Shown here: positions 6,076 to 13,860 of the stretch, one piece after another
How the letters are laid out: each line of letters begins with the position of its first letter
Numbering within the stretch: position 1 is the first letter of the stretch
IMG/VR virus record: IMGVR_UViG_3300048591_001383
Location: 1 to 23,017 of that record
Strand: one strand, 5' to 3'
DNA length: 23,017 nt
DNA from: a virus
The notes under the pieces: model-generated
What the model saw: only the letters and a program-made list of their open reading frames with translations
Databases searched by the model: none
Told to the model about the DNA's origin: nothing
Program-made: the position numbers and the translations under genes

Positions 6076-6279
6076 TTGAAAAAAGACATTCACTATATAA
6101 TTTCAAAATATATAGAATTTAAACTTGAAGCATTAGATGAGTTTTTGGATTTCGTGATTGAAAGAAAATGTTCTTGTGAGTTTTGTAAAGGTGTAATGGC
6201 CGGTATAAAAATTTCTCAAGATATACTTGAATCTGACAAGAGATCAAAAGAACCAGAAGTTGGTTTTACTTATGATTAA
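6076..6279 (+). CDS. Hypothetical protein with Cys cluster
   Basis: From TTG 6076, with AAAGGAG 5 bases upstream, the product has 67 residues; an in-frame ATG at 6028 (also preceded by AAGGG) would add 16 residues (MRRPPHVTGYFNKGEI). The body is helical, with a cysteine group ERKCSCEFCKG (C-x-C-x-x-C) that could bind metal. The TTG start is preferred because of its stronger ribosome site and because non-ATG starts occur elsewhere in this window. Function unknown. Confidence 0.6.
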   Translation: MKKDIHYIISKYIEFKLEALDEFLDFVIERKCSCEFCKGVMAGIKISQDILESDKRSKEPEVGFTYD

Positions 6280-6571
6280 ATCTATTTATGGTTTATTGCA
6301 CGGCAAAAAAATTATTCCTTGTGACATGGAAACTTGGGCTACCTCTTTCAGAAAAGATGAGAGTCATATTTTAAGAAAAACCAAGATCGGAGAAAAAACT
6401 GTTTCTACTGTTTTTCTTGGAATAGACCATGCTTTTTGCAACGACATTCCTTTATGGTTTGAAACCATGGTTTTTCCTGAATCTGATATTTGTGAGCGAT
6501 ATACTACATATGAAGAAGCCATTGACGGGCATGAAAAAATAGTGAATGAATTAGGAAACATTCACGGATAA
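6272..6571 (+). CDS. Conserved phage protein, unknown function
   Basis: The 99-residue product begins MIKSIYGLLHGKKIIPCDME at an ATG that overlaps the previous gene by 8 bases; an upstream in-frame TTG (6227) is less likely. The series TWATSF, then TVSTVFLGIDHAFCNDIPLW and FETMVFPE, then RYTTYEEAIDGHEKIV is a pattern I recognise from a widespread small phage protein family (V-S-T-V-F-L-G-x-D-H-x-F-x-D, F-E-T-M-x-F, Y-x-T-x-E-E-A-x-x-G-H). No role is known. Confidence 0.8.
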   Translation: MIKSIYGLLHGKKIIPCDMETWATSFRKDESHILRKTKIGEKTVSTVFLGIDHAFCNDIPLWFETMVFPESDICERYTTYEEAIDGHEKIVNELGNIHG

Positions 6572-6579
6572 ATTTAAAA

Positions 6580-7266
6580 ATGAATATCTTGCCCGTTCTC
6601 CTGCTTGCTTGCCCTCAAGTCAAAATCTCTAATCTTCCACCTGGTGGTTATCTTAATGTTCGTTCAGGCGACGACATAACGTTTCCTGTGATCGACTATG
6701 TTAGGCAAGGCGACACGCTCGAAACAAACGGACCAAAAACCAACAACAATTGGTTTCACGTGAAACATAATGGAAAAACTGGTTATGTTTCAGGGAAATA
6801 TGCGGAATGCCAAAACGAAGAAAAACGCTATGTTTGGACAGTGCCAAAAGGTTATGTCTGCCAAGCGTTCGGTAAAAAAATAAGCTACCAAACATGTGGG
6901 TTTCATACGGGCTTGGATATTTGTGCGGCTCAAGGTGAGGATATCCTTGCCCTTGCCGATGGCCTAGTCATTCACGTTGGTCCCCTTTGGTACGACGCGC
7001 CCGGAACTGGACGCGGACCATATAGCGTTGTTGTTGATCATGGAAACGGTTTTTATTCAACATATGGTCATAATTCAAAGACGATTGTAAAAGTTGGTGA
7101 TAATATTATCGTAGGACAAAAAATAGGCGAAATCGGAAATCTTGGTTTTTCTTACGGGCCGCATCTTCATTTAGAAGTTTTGGAAAACGCAAAATGGACG
7201 GGTGATTGGCGACGACCGTTTAAGGATGCTTGCGGTAAGTACAAAAATCCTTTGAATTACAAATAG
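6580..7266 (+). CDS. SH3b + M23 peptidase, putative endolysin
   Basis: The product has 228 residues: a short hydrophobic start, an SH3b-like wall-binding domain at about 16-75 (GGYLNVRSGD, then W-F-x-V and GKTGYVSGKY), then a LytM/M23 zinc peptidase at about 85-225. M23 ligands are visible: H109-x-x-x-D113 (FHTGLDI), H164 (TYGHNSK) and H195-x-H197 (HLHLE). Such enzymes cut peptide crosslinks in peptidoglycan. Residues 8-11 (LLAC) fit a lipobox, but the leader is only ten residues and has no positive charge, so membrane anchoring is uncertain. The ribosome site is weak. It lies beside a secreted glycosidase, suggesting a cell-envelope degrading pair. Confidence 0.85.
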   Translation: MNILPVLLLACPQVKISNLPPGGYLNVRSGDDITFPVIDYVRQGDTLETNGPKTNNNWFHVKHNGKTGYVSGKYAECQNEEKRYVWTVPKGYVCQAFGKKISYQTCGFHTGLDICAAQGEDILALADGLVIHVGPLWYDAPGTGRGPYSVVVDHGNGFYSTYGHNSKTIVKVGDNIIVGQKIGEIGNLGFSYGPHLHLEVLENAKWTGDWRRPFKDACGKYKNPLNYK

Positions 7267-7289
7267 ATATTACTAGAGGTTAGTAGATC

Positions 7290-8816
7290 ATGAAATTTTT
7301 TCTTTTATTGCTACTCGCGTTTTCAAGCCCATCATTCGCTCACAAGATCGGCCCTCACCTTCTTGATTTCAATTTAAGCGGAGAATATGAGAAGATTGTA
7401 TCGCGTATAAAACCAAGGGTTATTAAGCTTGTTGATGCCAACGCTGAGCGCATCAACAAGTATTATTCCATTTCCCCAAAATCAATCTTCGTGATCCGAA
7501 ACCATCCCTTGTCAGAGCAAAAGTCAGACATGCAAAAAGATCCAGTTGGCACTGGCAGACGTCATGCTGACGAATGGGCAAGTAAGTCAAAATCTTACAG
7601 CATTCCTAAAAACCAAATGATCTTTTTAGGCATCAATGAACCAGCGATTTGGTCGGGGGACGCATATGAAGACGCAACAATCAAATACACAGTCGCCTTT
7701 TTGGACCGTCTTAAAGAACATGGGCTTAGAGGTGGCGCACTTAACCTTAACACCGGACATCCAAGAACCAGTGGAGGACGACCAAACTGGACTTCACTTG
7801 ATCCTATACGAGAGGCAATTATTCGGGGTGATCATGTCCTGATGATTCATGAGTATTGGGATAAACGCGGACCAGATGCACAGTGGCAGTGGAATCCTGG
7901 ACGGTTTCAAACTCACAATAAAACTTGGAACGTAAAAGTCATTGTCGGCGAAACCGGCATTGACGAAGTCGTGAACGGTGCGCCGAAGCATTCCGGTTGG
8001 CGAAATCATATTTCCGCAAGCGAATATCGCAAACAGCTCATGCGCTACAGTGATTTAATAAGCCAAGATAAACGAATCATTGGTGCGGTCGTTTTTACGG
8101 CGGGCGGCAACAACGATTGGACGACATTCGAGACACTTGAAGCATTAAAAGATTTTCCAGTTAACGACGAATTCGGAGAACCAGACTTAGGGAACCCTGG
8201 CCCAACGCCAGTTCCAGGCGTCACTTCAATTCCAGGAGCGCCTTGGACCAAAATAACATCTGCTTCAGGTTCAAAAGTTTGGAAGCTAGCAAAAGCTGAA
8301 TTCCTAGATGAGAAAGCTAGCGGGGGCAGACACCATATTTTTTCTGGCAATGGTGTGACCATGGTTGCAACCAATGCCAATGGTGCCGTAACGAAATCGA
8401 GCGGTGATATCCCTATGTGGTCGCAAGATGAGTATTGCGTAACCGCTGAAGGTCAAGGCGTTACAGTCAGCGATAAGGTTTGCGGCCTTCGAATGGAACC
8501 TAAGAATCACCACGTTAGCTATCGTTTATTCTTTGAATTATCATCTGGTTCAAATCCAACACCTGCACCAAGCGGACTTGAACAAGCTTTGATTAACGAG
8601 GCGCAAGCCAAACAAGTGATTCAGTTCAACCCCAACGCCGCACTGCAAAAAGCAATCTTTGCTGCTGGCTTTGTTCCAAACTCGGGAGAGTTTAAAATAA
8701 ATGTATCAGGGACTTTCTATGTTGCTCAGCGCGCAGAGCATCTAGTTACAGGCGAAGTGAGAGTTTACTACTGCAAGGATGGAGTTTGGAATGATGTCAA
8801 TTTCGTCAAAAAATAA
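7290..8816 (+). CDS. Secreted glycoside hydrolase-like protein (clan GH-A-like barrel)
   Basis: The 508-residue product has a clear signal peptide, MKFFLLLLLAFSSPSFA, with cleavage likely before H18. Residues about 20-290 look like a TIM barrel: FLGINEP places E117 after Asn, as in the acid/base of clan GH-A enzymes, and VIVGETG places E221 as a candidate nucleophile. A proline/glycine linker follows (about 300-320, PDLGNPGPTPVPG), then two C-terminal segments separated by a second Pro-rich linker near 425 (NPTPAPSG). These are probably binding modules. Substrate is unknown; a peptidoglycan or surface polysaccharide is likely given the M23 neighbour. The ribosome site is AGAGG. The exact GH family is not determined. 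Confidence 0.7.
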   Translation: MKFFLLLLLAFSSPSFAHKIGPHLLDFNLSGEYEKIVSRIKPRVIKLVDANAERINKYYSISPKSIFVIRNHPLSEQKSDMQKDPVGTGRRHADEWASKSKSYSIPKNQMIFLGINEPAIWSGDAYEDATIKYTVAFLDRLKEHGLRGGALNLNTGHPRTSGGRPNWTSLDPIREAIIRGDHVLMIHEYWDKRGPDAQWQWNPGRFQTHNKTWNVKVIVGETGIDEVVNGAPKHSGWRNHISASEYRKQLMRYSDLISQDKRIIGAVVFTAGGNNDWTTFETLEALKDFPVNDEFGEPDLGNPGPTPVPGVTSIPGAPWTKITSASGSKVWKLAKAEFLDEKASGGRHHIFSGNGVTMVATNANGAVTKSSGDIPMWSQDEYCVTAEGQGVTVSDKVCGLRMEPKNHHVSYRLFFELSSGSNPTPAPSGLEQALINEAQAKQVIQFNPNAALQKAIFAAGFVPNSGEFKINVSGTFYVAQRAEHLVTGEVRVYYCKDGVWNDVNFVKK

Positions 8817-8970
8817 AGAAAAAATAGCAAACAGGAATAAAGACTTGCTTGATAGAATAAGTAAAGGCGATAGTGGATCGTTATTTACACAACAAGCAAG
8901 TGCATGGCAACCACGTCCACTTATAAAAAAAGATAAAAAAGCTATATCTAAACTTTATAAAGATCGTTAA
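8791..8970 (+). CDS. Small basic hypothetical protein
   Basis: From ATG 8791 (GGAG 6 bases upstream) the product has 59 residues; ATGs at 8779 and 8794 are alternatives. It is lysine-rich (MMSISSKNKEKIANRNKDLL; LIKKDKKAISKLYKDR) with a polar middle (SGSLFTQQASAWQPRP). The start lies inside the glycosidase gene, overlapping its end by 26 bases. Function unknown; basic charge could suit nucleic acid binding, but no motif supports that. Confidence 0.5.
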   Translation: MMSISSKNKEKIANRNKDLLDRISKGDSGSLFTQQASAWQPRPLIKKDKKAISKLYKDR

Positions 8971-8971
8971 A

Positions 8972-9058
8972 ATGCTTTTTTTACAAGCTCTTGGTTATAT
9001 TTTATTTATGTTTTTACTTATTTTATCTTTGATTTTAGTCGAGGATAAAAATCAATGA
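8972..9058 (+). CDS. 28-residue single-membrane-span peptide
   Basis: A short frame encodes MLFLQALGYILFMFLLILSL followed by ILVEDKNQ. It is one continuous hydrophobic span of about 22 residues ending in an acidic/polar tail. Its TGA overlaps the ATG of the next gene as ATGA, the coupling arrangement used repeatedly in this window. The ribosome site is weak. Position right after two cell-envelope enzymes makes a lysis or membrane accessory role possible, but length alone cannot establish this. Confidence 0.4.
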   Translation: MLFLQALGYILFMFLLILSLILVEDKNQ

Positions 9059-9351
9059 ACATAAAAGAATATCAAAAAACAGTTTTTGAGCTTGTCGTCG
9101 ACAAAAAAACACTTCAAGAACTCGGCCTTGGGTTTGAACAAGAATCCGCTAAAGTCACCAATCACCTGAAAAACTACTCGAAGCACGGAAAACCAATCTA
9201 TCTACCTGAAATTATGGGAGAAATTGGAGATTCATTGCTTTATCTGACCGCCATATCCACAATGCTTGGCATTAAGATGGAAGACATACTATTAGCCAAT
9301 TGGGTAAAAATTAAACGTGCTTCGTCCCTACCAACAACAAGCGATCAATGA
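9055..9351 (+). CDS. Degenerate MazG-like protein
   Basis: The 98-residue helical product aligns by eye with the MazG-like protein at 3584-3886. The N-terminus is NIKEYQKTVFEL, then GLGFEQESAKVTNHLKNY against GLAGETGEVVEHIKKHL, then PEIMGEIGDSLLYLTAISTM against KRELGDCLWYIAAF, then a shared L-G-x-x-x-E-D-(I/V) end. The second metal-binding pair E56-x-x-D59 is kept, but the first has become E28-x-x-S31, losing a ligand. It may be inactive, have changed specificity, or act as a regulator. The stop lies 35 bases inside the helicase gene. Confidence 0.7.
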   Translation: MNIKEYQKTVFELVVDKKTLQELGLGFEQESAKVTNHLKNYSKHGKPIYLPEIMGEIGDSLLYLTAISTMLGIKMEDILLANWVKIKRASSLPTTSDQ

Positions 9352-10762
9352 AATTCGTACGAAGTACGCTAGTGGTCAAAAGAAAATTCTTTTGCACGCT
9401 CCAACCGGGGCTGGAAAAACCGTCGTCTTCTGTGAAATTTTAAAAGCAGTAAAAGAAAAAGGTAGCCGCGCTCTTATGGTCGTGCGTGGCAGGGCGCTTG
9501 TCGATCAAGCTTCGAAGCGCCTTGATCAAACGGGTGTCGAGCATGGGGTTTTGATGGCCGGTCATTGGCGTAAACGCCCGTCAGAAGCCGTTCAGGTTTG
9601 CTCGATTGATACACTTTATTCGCGCCGCCTTGCTCCAAAGGCCGATATCCTCATAATAGACGAAGCTCATATGGCCACGAGCGACGGTTATAAATGGCTG
9701 GCCGAGGCTTACCCGTCGGCTTATTTTCTTGGTGTTACGGCTACGCCCTACGTTTCTGGATCGCTTCGACACGTGGCCGATGAAATTGTTAGGCCCATCA
9801 CGATAAGAGAACTTATCGCGCAAAACTTCCTTGTGCCGCCTGTTTACTATGCACCTTCGGTGCCAGATCTTACAGGCGTCGAGATAAGTTCCACGGGTGA
9901 TTATGTCATAGATTCGCTTGATAAGTTATTGAATCAAAATCATCCTATTGGCGACGTGGTTTCGTCGTGGATAAAACTTGGCGAAGGGCGTCCGACCCTT
10001 CTTTTTGCTGTTTCCGTTCGTCACTCGCAAAGTCTAGCGGCTGCGTTTTGTGCTGCCGGTGTGCCAGCCATGGCAATCGACGCTAAGAATTCAGACGCCG
10101 AGCGAAAAGATGCAGTCCAAAAGCTTGAAGCAGGACACATCAAGATCATTTGTAACGTTGGCATTTTTTGTACGGGCGTTGATATCCCATCGGCTTCCTG
10201 CCTTGTTATGGCTAGGCCAACGCTTTCTTATTCGCTTTATATTCAGCAAGCCGGGCGGTGTACGAGACCTGCTCCTGGTAAAAAAGATTTCATTCTTATT
10301 GACCATGCCGGAAACGTTCTTCGTCATGGTTGCATCCTCGAAGAGCGAAGCGGTTCGCTTGATCCAATTCAAAAGAATACTCTTCAAAAAATAGATGTTG
10401 GCCTTAAAACTTGCGCGGGTTGTTTTGCTGTTTTTTTAAAAAACGTTTTTATTTGTCCTGGTTGCGGCGAAAAGTCTGCGCCAATCGTTTCTTCTAAAAA
10501 CGAAAAAGCCATGGATCCGATCGAAGCTTCGATGGAAGTTGCCGACCCATTCCATTTAAAAGTCGTGGCTCGTCGCGGCGAACTGCGTGACATTGCGAAG
10601 CGCCGTGGTTATAAATCGGGTTGGGTCTACTACCGTTTAAAAGAAGAGTTTGGGGAAACTGTTGCCGATAAGTATGAAAAGAAAAAGAACGTCCCCGACT
10701 TTATCCGCGAAAAACTCCGCGCCGCAAAACAAATACTCAGCGCATCAAGCGCTCGTTCATGA
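9317..10762 (+). CDS. SF2 DEAH-box helicase with C-terminal zinc ribbon
   Basis: The 481-residue protein starts at GTG (LRPYQQQAI follows, a Q-motif-like element). Superfamily 2 motifs are in order: Walker A APTGAGKT (28-35), DEAH (115-118), TATP (141-144) and motif VI QQAGRCTRP. After the second RecA-like domain come two cysteine pairs, CAGC and CPGCG, spaced like a zinc ribbon. It would use ATP to unwind or remodel DNA in replication or recombination. It overlaps the MazG-like gene upstream and the VRR-NUC gene downstream. Helicase-nuclease adjacency is common in phages and suggests joint action. Confidence 0.9.
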   Translation: MLRPYQQQAINEIRTKYASGQKKILLHAPTGAGKTVVFCEILKAVKEKGSRALMVVRGRALVDQASKRLDQTGVEHGVLMAGHWRKRPSEAVQVCSIDTLYSRRLAPKADILIIDEAHMATSDGYKWLAEAYPSAYFLGVTATPYVSGSLRHVADEIVRPITIRELIAQNFLVPPVYYAPSVPDLTGVEISSTGDYVIDSLDKLLNQNHPIGDVVSSWIKLGEGRPTLLFAVSVRHSQSLAAAFCAAGVPAMAIDAKNSDAERKDAVQKLEAGHIKIICNVGIFCTGVDIPSASCLVMARPTLSYSLYIQQAGRCTRPAPGKKDFILIDHAGNVLRHGCILEERSGSLDPIQKNTLQKIDVGLKTCAGCFAVFLKNVFICPGCGEKSAPIVSSKNEKAMDPIEASMEVADPFHLKVVARRGELRDIAKRRGYKSGWVYYRLKEEFGETVADKYEKKKNVPDFIREKLRAAKQILSASSARS

Positions 10763-11054
10763 AATTCTTTTAGCCATAGGCTCGCGTGAAAACATTCGCG
10801 TTTGGAAAAACACCACGGGCGTGGGACGCGCCTTCGACTCGGACCGTATCATTTCGTTTGGTCTAAAAGGATCCGCCGATATCATCGGCATCATAAAGCC
10901 GCATGGTCGATTTTTAGCCATCGAGGTTAAAACGGGCGCGGCAAAACAGACCGCCGAACAACTTGCATTTGAGAAAATGGTTATAAAATTCGGGGGTGTC
11001 TATATTGTCGCACGCTCGGTTGACGATGTCTTAAAGGCCATCAGCGAAGCCTAA
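10674..11054 (+). CDS. VRR-NUC domain nuclease
   Basis: From ATG 10674 the product has 126 residues; a TTG at 10650 is an alternative. The VRR-NUC core is plain: WKNTTGVGRAFD, then LKGSADIIGI with D69, FLAIEVKTG with E84-x-K86, KQTAEQLAFE, and GGVYIVARSVDDV. These residues make the PD-(D/E)XK-type metal site of small phage nucleases that cut branched or structured DNA. The gene starts about 90 bases before the end of the helicase gene in another frame, implying coupled expression. Substrate preference is not readable. Confidence 0.85.
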   Translation: MKRKRTSPTLSAKNSAPQNKYSAHQALVHEILLAIGSRENIRVWKNTTGVGRAFDSDRIISFGLKGSADIIGIIKPHGRFLAIEVKTGAAKQTAEQLAFEKMVIKFGGVYIVARSVDDVLKAISEA

Positions 11055-11128
11055 GAGAATCTTGTTTTTAATGTTATAAAATTGTGTAAAAATGCGATCA
11101 GACACAATTAAAAACGAGGTTTCTTCCT
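11055..11128 (+). promoter_or_regulatory. Leader of the primase-helicase gene
   Basis: This AT-rich 74-base gap separates the nuclease from the primase. It contains GTTATAA (with TATAAA as a possible -10 element) around 11072-11080 and the ribosome site GAGG 8 bases before the TTG start at 11129. No good -35 element is seen. The GTTATAA core is shared with the palindrome at 538-556. A weak promoter is possible. Confidence 0.3.
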
Positions 11129-13630
11129 TTGCAAGAGCTCATCCATTTTGCTTCCAACTTGGGTTTTACTCCACCGGGCGGTTTCGAGCTTAACGGCAAG
11201 CTTGTTCGGTTTCCCCGCGACGCGAGGACGCCACATAAAAAGAATGCTTGGTATATCGGTTGGCAGCATTTCACCACAAAAACCGGCGAACCTTACAATA
11301 TTGCAATTTTTGGTGACTGGTCAACGGGCGATCGCCACGAGTATAAAGCGAGCAACGTAAAGTTTTCGCGCGAAGACCAAGAGATTGTAAAAAAGCGTTT
11401 AAAAGAGGCACGCGACCACGCCGAAGCGGATCGTCGCGAGCGTCAAGCCGAAGCCGCAAAGAAAGCTGAAAAACTAGTAGCCCTCATGCGTCCCGTAGCG
11501 GCGTCGCCCTACCTTGAAAAAAAACAAATTACCGATCTTCATGGCGCCGGAACCATTATGAACGAAATGGGCGAGCGCGTTATCGTTGTCCCCCTTCGCG
11601 ACGAGGACGGTAAGCTTTGGAGCGTGCAGCGAATCTTTCCGGATGGATCGAAACGTTTCTTAACATCGGGTCGCGTAGCCGGGTGTTTTCACGTCATGGG
11701 CGACGTCGAAGACGACGCGGTCTTTTTAGCCGAGGGTTTTGCGACAGCGGCAACCATCAGACAGGCAACCGGCCAAACCGTGCTGGTTTGTTTTAACGCG
11801 GCCAACTTGATCGACGTCGCAAAAGCAGTGCGTCGAAAATGGACAAACAAAGCCATCACAATTTGCGGCGACGACGACGCGTTTACCGACGGCAACCCGG
11901 GACGCACCAAAGCCGAAGAGGCCGCCAAGTTTGCGCTCGGCAAAACCGTGTTTCCAAAGTTTAAAAACAATTCTGAAACTGTCAAGTTGACAGACTTTAA
12001 TGATCTTCATTTGGCCGAGGGTATCGAGGCCGTTAAGGAACAGCTTCAAACGGGCGGCAAGCCAGAACCGGTTGGTTATATTTGCCTTGGCTTCGACGGC
12101 AACACGCATTTCTTTTTTGACATGAGTTCGAACGACATAAAAAAGCTGTCTAATTTTTCATCAACTGAACTGTTTGAGCTCATGCCTCTCGAGTATTGGG
12201 AGTCGACCTACATGGGCACGCGTGGCGTGCGGTGGGAAAAAGCAAAGTCCGATATTAAGCAGGTATCAAAAAACGTTGGTGCCTTCGATCCGTTTCGCGT
12301 GCGTGGAACCGGTGTTTGGTTCGACCGTGGGCGCACGATTGTCAACACGGGACGTAGCCTTATCGTTGATGGCCGACGAGCAACGATGAGTGACTTCAAA
12401 ACGAACTATGTTTATGTGGCAACCAGAAATAAGATGCCGGCAATTCATGCGAGTCCTTTAAGCGTTGCTGAAACAAAACCGCTGCTCGATGCTTGCGAGC
12501 TTTTGCAATGGCGCGACAACAAGGCTTGGGTTTTTTTGTCTGGCTGGATTGCCATTGCCCGCATTGCAGGAGCCATGCCAATTAGACCGCACCTTTGGCT
12601 CACGGGCGGATCGGGGACCGGCAAGTCGACGGTCATGGATAAAATCATTCGTCCAGCCCTTGGGTCGGAAGCCAGTCGCCTTTATCTGCAAGGTGGAACG
12701 ACCGAGGCGGGCATCCGCCAATCGATCAAGGCCGATAGCCTTCCCATCATCTTCGACGAGTTTGAAACTAACAACGAGGCCACCAAGGAGCGCGTACAAA
12801 ACTTGGTCGAGCTCCTGCGTCAAGCCTGGTCGCACACGCAAGGCCACGTCGTAAAAGGATCCGCAAACGGCGTGGCGTCTCATTATGCGCTTTCTTTCGC
12901 GGCCCTCGTTTCGTCTATTCGGGTATCCCTCGACAACGATGCCGACCGTTCGCGGTTTACCGTCGTCGAACTCGTGCCGCACGGATCGCGAAAGGAACAA
13001 TGGGCACAGATGAAAGAAACGTTGAAATTCATAACCGAGGATTTTGGCGAGCGGTTATTTTCGCGCATGATCAAAATGACGCCAATTGTCCTGCAATCCT
13101 ACGAGGTCGCTGCCGACGCGCTATCCAGTGTTGTGAACCAGCGGTTCGGGCAACAATATGGGATGCTTCTTGCCGGTTGGTATGCCCTCATGTCAGATAC
13201 GCCTTTAACCGATAAGATAGCCATTGATCTGGTGAATGAACTTGGCTTTTCTGACGAGCGCGACGAAGTAAACGAGTCGACCGACGAGCGCGACTGTTTT
13301 TCGCATCTTTGCACGACGAAAGTAACCGTCCAAGATCAATGCGGTTCTCGGTTTGAAAAAACCGTTGGGGAAATACTTAAGGGCGGTGCATGGTTTGAGA
13401 TTGAATCTCTTAAGAGTTATGGCATACTATGTGAACCAAATGAAAACTATATTTACATCGCCAACGAACATGCCTCGCTCCGCAAGTACATTTTTGCGCG
13501 CACGCGGTGGGAGCTTTGTTGGCGCAAATCACTTCTACGCCTTCCAGACGCTGCGTCAGCAGGACACCGTTGGTTCGGCGGAAAACAATCCAGGTCAGTT
13601 AAAATACCGAAATCTCTCCTGAATTCGTAA
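11129..13630 (+). CDS. Toprim primase-helicase, replication protein
   Basis: This 833-residue protein starts at TTG, with GAGG 8 bases upstream; no better in-frame start is present. The N-terminal ~110 residues (PGGFELNGKLVRFPRD; WYIGWQHF) resemble the DNA-binding region of phage/plasmid primases. A Toprim core follows: LAEGFATAATI (200-210) and CGDDDAF (246-252). The C-terminal ATPase has Walker A GGSGTGKST (493-501), Walker B PIIFDEFE (539-546), and DNDADRSRF as a likely arginine-finger region. It would lay primers and unwind the fork. It is the most GC-rich gene here, and the candidate origin begins at its stop codon. Confidence 0.88.
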   Translation: MQELIHFASNLGFTPPGGFELNGKLVRFPRDARTPHKKNAWYIGWQHFTTKTGEPYNIAIFGDWSTGDRHEYKASNVKFSREDQEIVKKRLKEARDHAEADRRERQAEAAKKAEKLVALMRPVAASPYLEKKQITDLHGAGTIMNEMGERVIVVPLRDEDGKLWSVQRIFPDGSKRFLTSGRVAGCFHVMGDVEDDAVFLAEGFATAATIRQATGQTVLVCFNAANLIDVAKAVRRKWTNKAITICGDDDAFTDGNPGRTKAEEAAKFALGKTVFPKFKNNSETVKLTDFNDLHLAEGIEAVKEQLQTGGKPEPVGYICLGFDGNTHFFFDMSSNDIKKLSNFSSTELFELMPLEYWESTYMGTRGVRWEKAKSDIKQVSKNVGAFDPFRVRGTGVWFDRGRTIVNTGRSLIVDGRRATMSDFKTNYVYVATRNKMPAIHASPLSVAETKPLLDACELLQWRDNKAWVFLSGWIAIARIAGAMPIRPHLWLTGGSGTGKSTVMDKIIRPALGSEASRLYLQGGTTEAGIRQSIKADSLPIIFDEFETNNEATKERVQNLVELLRQAWSHTQGHVVKGSANGVASHYALSFAALVSSIRVSLDNDADRSRFTVVELVPHGSRKEQWAQMKETLKFITEDFGERLFSRMIKMTPIVLQSYEVAADALSSVVNQRFGQQYGMLLAGWYALMSDTPLTDKIAIDLVNELGFSDERDEVNESTDERDCFSHLCTTKVTVQDQCGSRFEKTVGEILKGGAWFEIESLKSYGILCEPNENYIYIANEHASLRKYIFARTRWELCWRKSLLRLPDAASAGHRWFGGKQSRSVKIPKSLLNS

Positions 13631-13860
13631 CGGATGTAACAGACTGTAACGTTCTAACTTCCTGAAATCACGGGAGTTGTTACGCTTGTTACGCTTGTTA
13701 CGCCGGGGGAGAGATACATGAGAACAACACACAAAATACAAATAGATATATATATCTATATATATATATAAATATATGTAATGTATGTAACATGTGTAAC
13801 ATGTTGTGTGGTTGCAAGGGGTTAGGGCGTTACAAAACGCGTTACGCTCCGTTACGCAAA
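13621..13860. other. Candidate replication origin: GTAAC/GTTAC repeats around an AT core
   Basis: Eleven copies of GTAAC or its reverse complement GTTAC lie in about 230 bases. GTAAC starts at 13627, 13636 and 13646; GTTAC at 13679, 13688 and 13697. GTAAC recurs at 13787 and 13796, and GTTAC at 13829, 13841 and 13851. Spacing is mostly 9-10 bases, close to one helical turn. Between the two halves, 13740-13786 is almost pure A/T and includes the palindrome AGATATATATATCT (13744-13757), suited to strand opening. Placement directly after the primase-helicase gene supports an origin. Origin function is inferred. Confidence 0.55.
13677..13703 (+). repeat. Three perfect tandem copies of TTGTTACGC
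   Basis: Three uninterrupted 9-base units, TTGTTACGC, occupy these 27 bases. They are the most regular part of the GTAAC/GTTAC cluster and resemble iterons bound by replication initiators. Near-copies (CGTTACGC, CCGTTACGC) occur at 13840-13857 on the far side of the AT-rich core. Confidence 0.85.

Noticed and set aside
5864-6079. 71-codon GTG-started frame in the hairpin-rich stretch
   Set aside because: It has no ribosome site, an unusual composition and no motif. It also runs over the strong ribosome site of the next gene.
12458-13000. 180-codon minus-strand frame inside the primase-helicase
   Set aside because: The plus strand here encodes the conserved Walker A/B ATPase core. Long antisense frames are expected in GC-rich coding DNA, and this one shows no recognisable domain.
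13677-13703. Tandem repeats as a CRISPR array
   Set aside because: The units are 9 bases with no spacers and no cas genes nearby. Iteron-like repeats fit better.
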